DNA of 42,617 nt from positions 8,496-51,112 of IMG/VR virus record IMGVR_UViG_3300000101_004941; one strand, written 5' to 3'. The stretch comes from a virus. The number at the start of each line of letters is the position of its first letter. The first letter of the stretch is position 1. Made by a program: the position numbers and the translations under genes. Under the pieces are notes generated by a model. That model was not told where the DNA came from. It ran no database searches and was given only the letters and a program-made list of their open reading frames with translations. Positions 8,363 to 15,361 of the stretch are shown here, piece by piece.

Positions 8363-8897
8363 AATATTTTCCTTTGTGTACATGTTCAATTGAACTTCCT
8401 AAAGTAAGTATTGACGCATTATTGTTTGCAGAATTACTATCAATAACTATTATATTCTTTGTAGATAATTCTTTTAAATTAATAGAAAACTTATCAAATA
8501 AAATAAATCTGTTTTTAGAACTAACTATGTAGTATTCTTTTATATGGTCGTCTCCATTTGATAATGCAGCACAAGTTTCATTACTCATGTAATTATTTAC
8601 AGTCCAAGACGAACTATTCTGGACAATTTGAATACAGTTATCTGTTGTTGTATCTTTTTTTTCTATAAGCCCAGTTTGATGTTTATCAAGTTGTTGTTCA
8701 GAAAAATCTGTAGGAACTACATAATATTTGCCTTTTGTTATAACATCCTCAGCAATTTTATAATTAAACATTTCTTTTTGACCAGTATTGAAGTCATTAA
8801 AAAGTTGTTCATCTATTTCAAGAAAAAGCCCGTTAGAATCTATTGTGTTTGCTATCGACGTAATATTGTAATCGTTATCATAATGTACGTAAAACAT
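8349..8897 (-). CDS. Protein of unknown function, 182 aa
   Basis: I do not recognise this protein. The start is placed at ATG 8897 (MFYVHYDNDYN), where the stop of the upstream gene and this ATG share one base (TAATG); an in-frame ATG at 8918 lies inside the upstream gene. The first half looks like alternating strands and helices (YVHYDNDYNITSIAN, FLEIDEQLFNDF). The second half has a Ser/Asn-rich segment (NSSSWTVNNYMSNETC) and a strand-rich end. There is no signal peptide or membrane helix. It sits between two glycosyltransferase-like genes, overlapping the second by 14 bases, so it probably acts in the same pathway or is an acceptor or partner; this is inference from position only. Confidence 0.75.
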   Translation of the reverse strand: MFYVHYDNDYNITSIANTIDSNGLFLEIDEQLFNDFNTGQKEMFNYKIAEDVITKGKYYVVPTDFSEQQLDKHQTGLIEKKDTTTDNCIQIVQNSSSWTVNNYMSNETCAALSNGDDHIKEYYIVSSKNRFILFDKFSINLKELSTKNIIVIDSNSANNNASILTLGSSIEHVHKGKYYENN

Positions 8898-9706
8898 TAT
8901 ACCTGTTCCTCTAACCATTGTACTACATCATCTGTTAAAAATTCATCTTCCACATAATGTAATACGCCCGATTGTTTATAGCCATTAATTAATATATTAG
9001 AATTATCCAAGTCTACTGGTAGTACGTCGGTCCATTTTGACGGTGTATTATTTAAATTTTGTACACGAGACTTCATATGAGTGAAAGATAACAAACTATC
9101 GTTGTGCAGAGTGTTGCCCTCTATTCCTAATATTTTTAATGCAATTGCTACACTAACATCAACACTACACCAATTTTGAAAATTGTTAGGTGCATATTTT
9201 TTATAAAATACTTTCCAATTTTTCATTATTATATCTAATAATGTAAAAAATTTGTGGGTGCTTTCACATTTTAAAAACTGGTACATTCCTACATAGACGT
9301 CGGGTAAACTATTAGCATCAAAAGTTTTTCTATAATATCTATCAGTAACAATTTCGTTTCTATAAGTTTTTACACTATTGGTAAAAACAAGATTGTGATA
9401 ATGCTTCCAAATATAATCTATATTTTCAAGAACCAACATGTCTACATCAAATACTATTGTATTTCTATACGGAGTTACATGATAAACTTTCCAACGATTT
9501 TCAATCTTCCAATCATTATGTGCCATGTCACTCCACGGTATAGGAATTACTTTATCAAATACATTGTATGGTACATCGTCATCTGTAATTAAACTGATAT
9601 TAGTATTTGGTGACTTAGCAAGTATACTCAATGCTAACGCATAGGCCTGTCTTATATAGTTTGTTTTTGAATTGTTTTGTGCGACAAGACAGATTCCATT
9701 ATTCAT
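8897..9706 (-). CDS. Glycosyltransferase-like protein (GT8-like), 269 aa
   Basis: Begins MNNGICLVAQNN, a first strand followed by a helix carrying Tyr-Ile-Arg-Gln-Ala, then SLITDDD and TIVFDVDMLVLENID, where DVD (residues 87-89) is the metal/sugar-nucleotide DxD motif. QNWCSVDVSVAIALKILGIEGN fits the later acceptor-side acidic helix of GT-A enzymes. The N-terminal 20 residues closely match the 282-residue protein just upstream (MNNGVVLFAFNN, YIKQA), so they are paralogs. AAGGAG lies seven bases before the ATG, which overlaps the upstream gene by 8 bases. The fold assignment is fairly secure; family and substrates are not. Confidence 0.75.
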   Translation of the reverse strand: MNNGICLVAQNNSKTNYIRQAYALALSILAKSPNTNISLITDDDVPYNVFDKVIPIPWSDMAHNDWKIENRWKVYHVTPYRNTIVFDVDMLVLENIDYIWKHYHNLVFTNSVKTYRNEIVTDRYYRKTFDANSLPDVYVGMYQFLKCESTHKFFTLLDIIMKNWKVFYKKYAPNNFQNWCSVDVSVAIALKILGIEGNTLHNDSLLSFTHMKSRVQNLNNTPSKWTDVLPVDLDNSNILINGYKQSGVLHYVEDEFLTDDVVQWLEEQV

Positions 9707-10547
9707 TTACAAACTCCTTGTCTATGAATTCATTTAAACTAAATTTATTCATTACATGTGTAGTAGCATCTGTTAATTTTACAGCTTTATAGTCGTAGTT
9801 TCGTTGTGCCAACATTTTAATTTTATTATCTTTAATATCCATTAACAGATCTTTGTCGGTTGAAACCCACATATCTCCTGGTATTGCTGTAGGCCAGTTA
9901 CTATCTTCTACAAATCCTCGCATTGTATGTATTGCTATACTAAATGCAAAATCGTTTCTAAATTTTGTTTCACTTATGTTATAAACAAGTCTATAATAAT
10001 TATAATTTTCTTTAATGTGTTCTACTAAATCAAACACTGTCTTTGTTGTATTACTTTTTGTAAAATATAATATTGTTGCCCAATACATTGGAATAGTCGA
10101 ATCGCTAATCCTATTAAAACTAGGATGTGTAATTTCTTGATTTATTAAATTATAATCTTTTGCTATCATAAAATCATCAGGCAAAGAAAAACAAGTTAAT
10201 AATTTATTATTACTAATTAACAAATCTGTATCAAGTACTATAGTTTTGTCAAAAATGGATAACCTATATGCATTGCTACGTTCTGTATTTTTCCACTCTA
10301 ATCTTTTGTTTGCATAAATTCCATCATAGAAAGTTTTCTGTGATCCAGCAGGTGTAGGAATGATAGTTAGTTCGTCAATATATTTTGTATAAAACGGATA
10401 TTCAGATTGAATATAATTAACAGAATCTGTAATTAACTGAACTGGCAGATTAAGGTACTGTTTTACACGTTTTGCACAATATATTGCTTGCTTAATATAA
10501 TCTATATGTGTATTGTTAAAAGCAAATAATACTACACCATTGTTCAT
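9699..10547 (-). CDS. Glycosyltransferase-like protein (GT8-like), 282 aa
   Basis: Same plan as the following 269-residue protein: MNNGVVLFAFNN, a helix with YIKQAIYCAKRV, LITDSVN, then KTIVLDTDLLI with DTD at residues 106-108. An AFSIAIHTMRGFVEDSNW segment matches the SVAIALKILGIEGN region of the paralog in position. The ATG overlaps the stop of the 115-residue gene as ATGA. The gene is second in the operon that starts at the 10917-10945 promoter. It is probably a nucleotide-sugar-dependent transferase in the cytoplasm of the infected cell; the acceptor could be a phage fibre, host surface sugar or small molecule. Confidence 0.75.
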   Translation of the reverse strand: MNNGVVLFAFNNTHIDYIKQAIYCAKRVKQYLNLPVQLITDSVNYIQSEYPFYTKYIDELTIIPTPAGSQKTFYDGIYANKRLEWKNTERSNAYRLSIFDKTIVLDTDLLISNNKLLTCFSLPDDFMIAKDYNLINQEITHPSFNRISDSTIPMYWATILYFTKSNTTKTVFDLVEHIKENYNYYRLVYNISETKFRNDFAFSIAIHTMRGFVEDSNWPTAIPGDMWVSTDKDLLMDIKDNKIKMLAQRNYDYKAVKLTDATTHVMNKFSLNEFIDKEFVNE

Positions 10548-10891
10548 AAGTTAGTAAGCCCTTCAACTGATCTGTTTTGTCTAATATCATCGTAGTCTTT
10601 AGCATATTTTCTACTAGCAAAGATATATACACCTACAATATCTTTCATAAATTCTTTTGGATTATCAATTACTACCGGAATTTCATTATCGTCTAATACA
10701 ACTATTTGCTCTTGCTCAGTTTCTAGAAGAACTGATAGTAAATTTATAAGTTGTGTAGATACTGTAAATTTGTAGCCATAAGCATAATGAATAAGATTAT
10801 CTTTATATTGTTTTAAAAAGATGCGTTTTTGGTTGTTTTGTGTTTCTAAAAAATTAGAAAATTCTAGAGCTTTTTCTAGTCGTTCGTCCAT
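10544..10891 (-). CDS. Small conserved phage protein of unknown function, 115 aa
   Basis: First gene of the cargo operon, with an excellent ribosome site (AAGGAG, five bases, ATG) and a consensus promoter 26-54 bases upstream. The sequence begins with a charged helix (MDERLEKALEFSNFLET, NNQKRIFLKQYKDNLI) and continues with KFTVSTQLINLLSVLL, then a short hydrophobic/acidic segment (IVVLDDNEIPVVID) and a C-terminal helix with Arg/Tyr/Asp. It reminds me of a short protein found near tail-fibre genes in marine T4-like phages, but I cannot name a function. There are no cysteines, signal peptide or membrane segment. A chaperone or regulator role would suit its position, but is a guess. Confidence 0.8.
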   Translation of the reverse strand: MDERLEKALEFSNFLETQNNQKRIFLKQYKDNLIHYAYGYKFTVSTQLINLLSVLLETEQEQIVVLDDNEIPVVIDNPKEFMKDIVGVYIFASRKYAKDYDDIRQNRSVEGLTNL

Positions 10892-10916
10892 AGGATCTCC
10901 TTGTATATACTATTGT

Positions 10917-10945
10917 ATTATACACTAAAACTAGATATTTGTCAA
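10917..10945 (-). promoter_or_regulatory. Consensus sigma-70 promoter heading the cargo operon
   Basis: On the minus strand TTGACA (10940-10945) is followed after exactly 17 bases by TATAAT (10917-10922), a perfect match to the bacterial housekeeping promoter. It lies in the 61-base gap between the end of the 302-residue structural gene and the ATG at 10891. Transcription would start around 10910 and give a leader of about 20 bases containing AAGGAG. The adjoining virion genes carry T4-type late motifs instead, so this marks a change in expression class. Confidence 0.85.
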
Positions 10946-10952
10946 GAGTTAA

Positions 10953-11861
10953 TTAGAAAGTATTTGAGGCGCCTGTAGCTACACTAGGTGATGTAACTTC
11001 TACATTTGAACCTGTAGCACGTCTAACAGTAATGGAGCTTGTTAGTGTGCCTTTGACGTTTTCGTCTTCTGGTGCACCCGAGCCTGTTTGATCGCCAGCA
11101 TCATCGTCTCTAAATACTACTCTTACTCTAATACCATTAGTAATATAGCGTATAAAGATTTGATAATCGTTTTCTGCGTACGGATTTGTACCGCCATCTT
11201 GGAATATTTTTACTTCAGTACCATTTGTATTTAAATCATACATACCTGTATTAGTAACTGTTCCTTGATTACCGCCGCCATCTGCATATGCACTAGTATA
11301 GTTTATACTTACATGTTTAGCATCGTTTACTAGGCTTTTCCAGTCTAATGTCTTTGCTTCTGATCCTGTGTAAGATAAACTAGAAACAACTTTTACTGTT
11401 CCGCCAGCGTTCCAAAATGCTTTAAAGGCATTTGCATTAGCCCATGTTAATTGAACATCATGTTGTTGTGTGCCGTTCCAGTTGTTTTTATTTGCTGTTC
11501 TTGCTGTACTAAGTGTACTTTGTGCCGTTGCTAGTGTAAATCTATTTGATGTTACTGTTGCTAGTGCTGTTTCAAATTCGTTATGTATTGCTGCTGTAAT
11601 GCCTGTGTCTGTATCGACTGTTGTTAGTGCTACAGCACTATTAGTTTGGTGTGCGCTTGCTTTGCGAATATCACCTCGTAAGTTATTCCATTGACTAGCT
11701 GTTATAGTCGATCCTACTGATACACTGGGTGCATCAATTGATTCGTTATATCCGGCGGATGAATTGCCACTACCTGTAGGAGTTCCCATTACTGTGTTTA
11801 TACCACTTCTTAGAGTAGTATAATGTGTTTCGTTAATACTTGTGCCTACTGATACAGCCAT
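10953..11861 (-). CDS. Putative virion structural/fibre-associated protein, 302 aa
   Basis: Last gene of the fibre module. The N-terminus has an internal repeat: VSVGTSINETHYTTLRSGI (from residue 3) and VSVGSTITASQWNNLRGDI (about residue 47), each ending in a short helix. The middle contains Ala/Thr/Asn-rich helix-like sequence, and the C-terminal half is strand-rich with Gly/Asn/Ser. No enzyme motif is seen. Such composition and its place after three fibre genes suggest a fibre tip or virion decoration protein. It has its own T4-type late promoter (11889-11896) and AAAGGAAC before the ATG, so it is expressed with virion genes rather than with the downstream enzymes. Specific role unknown. 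Confidence 0.75.
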   Translation of the reverse strand: MAVSVGTSINETHYTTLRSGINTVMGTPTGSGNSSAGYNESIDAPSVSVGSTITASQWNNLRGDIRKASAHQTNSAVALTTVDTDTGITAAIHNEFETALATVTSNRFTLATAQSTLSTARTANKNNWNGTQQHDVQLTWANANAFKAFWNAGGTVKVVSSLSYTGSEAKTLDWKSLVNDAKHVSINYTSAYADGGGNQGTVTNTGMYDLNTNGTEVKIFQDGGTNPYAENDYQIFIRYITNGIRVRVVFRDDDAGDQTGSGAPEDENVKGTLTSSITVRRATGSNVEVTSPSVATGASNTF

Positions 11862-11888
11862 TATTGTTCCTTTTTTAAACTACGTACT

Positions 11889-11896
11889 TATTTATA
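11889..11896 (-). promoter_or_regulatory. T4-type late promoter (TATAAATA)
   Basis: TATAAATA on the minus strand is the exact T4 late -10 motif, 28 bases upstream of the ATG at 11861 and overlapping the stop of the 502-residue fibre gene. It matches three GATAAATAC copies placed 23-28 bases before other virion genes here. Confidence 0.75.
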
Positions 11897-13400
11897 CTTT
11901 TAAAACACACTCAATTAGTTTTTCTGACTCGTCAGTGCTTGATTCTAATGCAATTCCAACTAATGCTGTTGACGCAATAGTTGTACATACTCCGTTGTCC
12001 CATGCGTAAACTGGTTGCCCTTTTGTAACAACTCCACTTACTCTTACAGGAACTCGACCTTTAAGACCAATTGCTTGGCCATCACAGTCGCTATTCATTA
12101 AGTATGCAGGTTCTGCAGATATAACTCCTATTGCCATACAACTTGCTTTACATGCTGTTGCTTCTGCTTCGCCGCCAACACACATTGCTGTACCTGTTGG
12201 ATAATCTTGATCAGTTACGTAAACTTCTGCTAAGTCAGCGTATCTTGCACTTGTTGCCGTACCTTGAAATAATACAGCATTTAAATTTCCTGAACCGTCT
12301 CTTACAGCTACAGTATTACCAGTGCCTGTTCCGCTTGTGTCTACTGATCCTATTCTAGTATTTCCACCTACAATAAGGGCACTTGCTTTTTCTGAAATTC
12401 CATAATAATTTCCAGCATACACATCATCAAATGGTGCAGCTGTTGAACCTATATCTATACTTCTATAAACAGTCGGACTAAGACTTTGTATACCAGGTAA
12501 AATATTCCCTGGACGGATATCTACAACACTTACGTTTGCTCCGCCGGATTCTTTTACTCTAAATTTAATTTCGTCACCTTGTGAATTTTGAATTACACCT
12601 TCGTTATCATTTTCAATAAATAATTTAAGATCGAGTCCTGTACCAATTGCAATACCTGCATCAGTTTGGAAATTTGTAATTTCTGTGAATACTGTTGGCG
12701 CACCCGGATTTGCTGTAACATAGTTACTTGCACTTATTCCGTTAAGTTTTAATGCGTTAGAAGCTGTACCGTGGAACTGATGATCTGTACTTGTTACTCC
12801 AGCTGTTGCACTTTGCGTATTTTTAAGTGTAACACCTTGGCGTACTATGTCAAATCCTGAAATTGCATTTTGTGCATCAGTTGAGTCGATTGTAAATTCT
12901 ACTGGGCTTATTAAAAATTGTACATCGTCATTTACTGTGGCTGCAATTACACTTCTACTAATTGATCCTGTATCAAGTACAGATTTACTTTGCATCTGTG
13001 TAATACCTGTGCCTGCATCTTGGGGACCTACAAGTACAAAGTCTGTGCCGTTATATGCATATAACTGTTGGTTAGTTGTATCCCACCAAAAATCACCTGT
13101 TGATAATCCTGCTGGTGCTGTAGCACTAATTTCTGCGCCGCCTGTTGTGCGCCATTTACCACCGTCATAAAATTTTAATTTGCTGTTTGCTGTATCAAAC
13201 CATATTTGGCCTTGTATAGCCCTTGGTGGTTGATTTGCTCCTGCAAAGTTTTCTAAAAGAAATACAAAGTTTTCGTTTTGTATCTCGCCGTACCCTGCAT
13301 AATTCTTACCAACTAACTTAATGTCAGTTGTTTGATCAATAGTACCGTCTTGTACTATTGTAAGCTGGGTAGTATCATATTTGTTTATTGTATACGCCAT
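11892..13400 (-). CDS. Tail fibre-like virion protein, 502 aa
   Basis: Residues 1-90 share a module with the 640 and 698 residue proteins upstream: AYTIN..., QDGTIDQTT, LVGKNYAGYGE, NENFVFLLENFA, then IQGQIWFDT and a KFYDGGKWRTTGG-like repeat with GDFWWDTTNQQLYAYNG. The middle is repetitive beta sequence. The C-terminal 110 residues begin SARYADLAEVYVTDQDYPTGT and contain AIGVISAEPAYLMNS and KGRVPVRVSGVVTKGQPVYA, a domain common at the ends of marine phage fibre or structural proteins. Unusually, this domain has several cysteines (MCVGG, ACKASC, DCDG, VCTT, LIECVL). It probably forms trimers at the tail tip. Driven by the late motif at 13425-13432. Confidence 0.82.
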   Translation of the reverse strand: MAYTINKYDTTQLTIVQDGTIDQTTDIKLVGKNYAGYGEIQNENFVFLLENFAGANQPPRAIQGQIWFDTANSKLKFYDGGKWRTTGGAEISATAPAGLSTGDFWWDTTNQQLYAYNGTDFVLVGPQDAGTGITQMQSKSVLDTGSISRSVIAATVNDDVQFLISPVEFTIDSTDAQNAISGFDIVRQGVTLKNTQSATAGVTSTDHQFHGTASNALKLNGISASNYVTANPGAPTVFTEITNFQTDAGIAIGTGLDLKLFIENDNEGVIQNSQGDEIKFRVKESGGANVSVVDIRPGNILPGIQSLSPTVYRSIDIGSTAAPFDDVYAGNYYGISEKASALIVGGNTRIGSVDTSGTGTGNTVAVRDGSGNLNAVLFQGTATSARYADLAEVYVTDQDYPTGTAMCVGGEAEATACKASCMAIGVISAEPAYLMNSDCDGQAIGLKGRVPVRVSGVVTKGQPVYAWDNGVCTTIASTALVGIALESSTDESEKLIECVLKV

Positions 13401-13424
13401 AGTTTATAAGCCCCTTGTTACTAG

Positions 13425-13432
13425 TATTTATC
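13425..13432 (-). promoter_or_regulatory. T4-like late promoter (GATAAATA)
   Basis: GATAAATAC on the minus strand in the 38-base gap between two fibre genes, 25 bases upstream of the ATG at 13400. Differs from the T4 late consensus TATAAATA only at the first base, which is G in three of the four copies in this window. Confidence 0.7.
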
Positions 13433-13438
13433 AGATCC

Positions 13439-15361
13439 TTATGGATATGCTACCGTGGAGTTCCAAGCCCACGTTCCTGCTGTTATTGTAAATGTCATTG
13501 TAAATCTTGATGGATCTAGTGCCACCGTACCTGTAGCCGGATTAATGAATGCTATATCTTGTATAACTGATTCATTCTGTGTTCCTGCACTATCTACAGA
13601 TATGGTCGATTTTTGTAATACACCAGTAGCATTTGGTGATGTCGACACTGTAATTTGAATTCCTGAAATTGTACTACTTGCATATGATGTACAATGTATT
13701 TTAGCAATTTTTCCATTTGCTGCTGCTGAAGCAGGATATACTGATTCTATAACAGCTTTTACATCTGTAATTGGACCATCGCCTGCTCCTGGTGCATTTG
13801 GTGTTGTAAATCCTGTAATATCTAGCGCCAACGACATTGGTTCAAATGCAATTTGTGTATCTACATACAATTTATTAGTTACATCAGTGTTTCCTGTTGG
13901 TGTTGCTACTCCAGTAATCTTTTGTGTATTGATTGTTATATCACCTGTAGAGCTAATACTTAATGCTCCTGGCGAACTAATACTTCCAACTGCCGCATCA
14001 CCACTTACAGTAACACTTGTTAATGTACCAACATTTTGTAAAGAAGAATTAACTACTCCTGCGCCAAGTGTTGTTGCTGTAAGTACATTTGCATTTGAAA
14101 TTCTAAAAGACTTTCCTAGTTCTAAGTCTATATTTTGGTTTGATGTAAAGTTACCTGTTGCGTTTTTCCAGATAAAATCTTTACTACCATTTAAACTATT
14201 AATTACAAAGCCGCCACCGTCGATTCCGGCATCATCTAACTCTGTTGAATCATCTGTAATTCCTAATTGTATTTGTGGATCTTGTACTCTAAATGTAGCA
14301 CTTTCAATTACTGTTGATGATCCTGCTACTGTTATGTTGCCTTCAATAGAAACATTGCCTGTAAATCTAGCGGCACCAGTTACATCAAGTTCTACAGTTG
14401 GAGTGCTTTGGAATATACCAAATCTACCATTTAGTGTATCAAAAGATAATCCATCTAATAGATTTGAACCAACTTTACGTCTAATTGCAAATGGTTGATT
14501 TTGGTTTAAAATATCAATAACTGTTTTAGTATCTGTTTCTGTAGTTTTAAATTGCCCGTATGCTGTATCACCGTATCCAACTTTTACTCCAGTATCACCT
14601 TTTACAAACAGTCCACCATCCATTGTTTGGTCAACAATAACATTACTACTGTCTCTTTCGTTATTTCTAACAAAGTCGGTACTAGCAACTGATACACCTT
14701 GTGCATCTACTAGATTTTCAGCTGTTGCTGCAATACCATTCCAACGGAAAGCAATATTATCTCCGTTGTCTGCTAGATAAAGAGGATTAAATCCTACCTT
14801 AATTACTCTTCCAGCTGCATACGGTAATAATACATCTTCAGTTCTTGGTGTAAACTGTGCTGCACTATGTATACCAATTAAGTTTCCTTGTATGTATTGT
14901 GCTAAGATTGCTCTAGTTTGTCCTGATGTGTCAATCATTGTCACAGCTTCTAACAAAGTTTTTCCTTGTGTAGCTGTATAATTAGGTCCTACAGCAACAA
15001 CATCGGTTCCATCATAGAAATAAAGTTTATTTTGTTCATTATCAATCCATAAATCACCTGCAACCATGTTAGGTTGTGAAGAACTTATAATTGGGCCGCC
15101 TGCAATTCTAAATGTTGTTCCGTTATAAATTTTTAAACGCTGATCTGAAGTGTCATACCAAAGTTGTCCTGCTATTGCATTTGTAGGAGCACTAGTACTT
15201 GCAAAACTTTCAGTTAGTTTAATAAAATTTTCATTAATGTATTCGCCAAAACCTTTGTAGTTTCTTCCTACAAGTGTTATGTCTGAAGATGTAGTATCAA
15301 TTACTCCATCTTGTAATTCTACTAGTAGTGATCCGTCTGTTTTGTTTAGTTTATAACTCAT
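13439..15361 (-). CDS. Tail fibre-like virion protein, 640 aa
   Basis: N-terminal module shared with its two neighbours: VELQDGVIDTTSSDITLVG, FGEYINENFIKLTESFAS, IAGQLWYDTSDQRLKIYNG and GDLWIDNEQNKLYFYDG, i.e. two copies of a 'G-x-W/LW-x-D...YDG' beta repeat. The middle has the paralog-conserved RVIKVGFNPLYL and RWNGIAATAENLVD region and a beta-strand run (LDVTGAARFTGNVSIEGNI), typical of fibre shafts. The C-terminal 140 residues differ from the paralogs and carry no collar or processing domain I recognise, consistent with a variable receptor-facing tip. AGGAG lies seven bases before the ATG, which overlaps the stop of the collar fibre gene as ATGA. Confidence 0.8.
   Translation of the reverse strand: MSYKLNKTDGSLLVELQDGVIDTTSSDITLVGRNYKGFGEYINENFIKLTESFASTSAPTNAIAGQLWYDTSDQRLKIYNGTTFRIAGGPIISSSQPNMVAGDLWIDNEQNKLYFYDGTDVVAVGPNYTATQGKTLLEAVTMIDTSGQTRAILAQYIQGNLIGIHSAAQFTPRTEDVLLPYAAGRVIKVGFNPLYLADNGDNIAFRWNGIAATAENLVDAQGVSVASTDFVRNNERDSSNVIVDQTMDGGLFVKGDTGVKVGYGDTAYGQFKTTETDTKTVIDILNQNQPFAIRRKVGSNLLDGLSFDTLNGRFGIFQSTPTVELDVTGAARFTGNVSIEGNITVAGSSTVIESATFRVQDPQIQLGITDDSTELDDAGIDGGGFVINSLNGSKDFIWKNATGNFTSNQNIDLELGKSFRISNANVLTATTLGAGVVNSSLQNVGTLTSVTVSGDAAVGSISSPGALSISSTGDITINTQKITGVATPTGNTDVTNKLYVDTQIAFEPMSLALDITGFTTPNAPGAGDGPITDVKAVIESVYPASAAANGKIAKIHCTSYASSTISGIQITVSTSPNATGVLQKSTISVDSAGTQNESVIQDIAFINPATGTVALDPSRFTMTFTITAGTWAWNSTVAYP

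Noticed and set aside
10235-10260. TTGACA inside the 282-residue glycosyltransferase-like gene as an extra promoter
   Set aside because: No acceptable -10 box lies 16-18 bases downstream; it is probably coding sequence only.
10892-10952. Rho-independent terminator between the fibre module and the cargo operon
   Set aside because: The 61-base gap has no GC-rich inverted repeat followed by a T run on the minus strand; only the promoter is visible.
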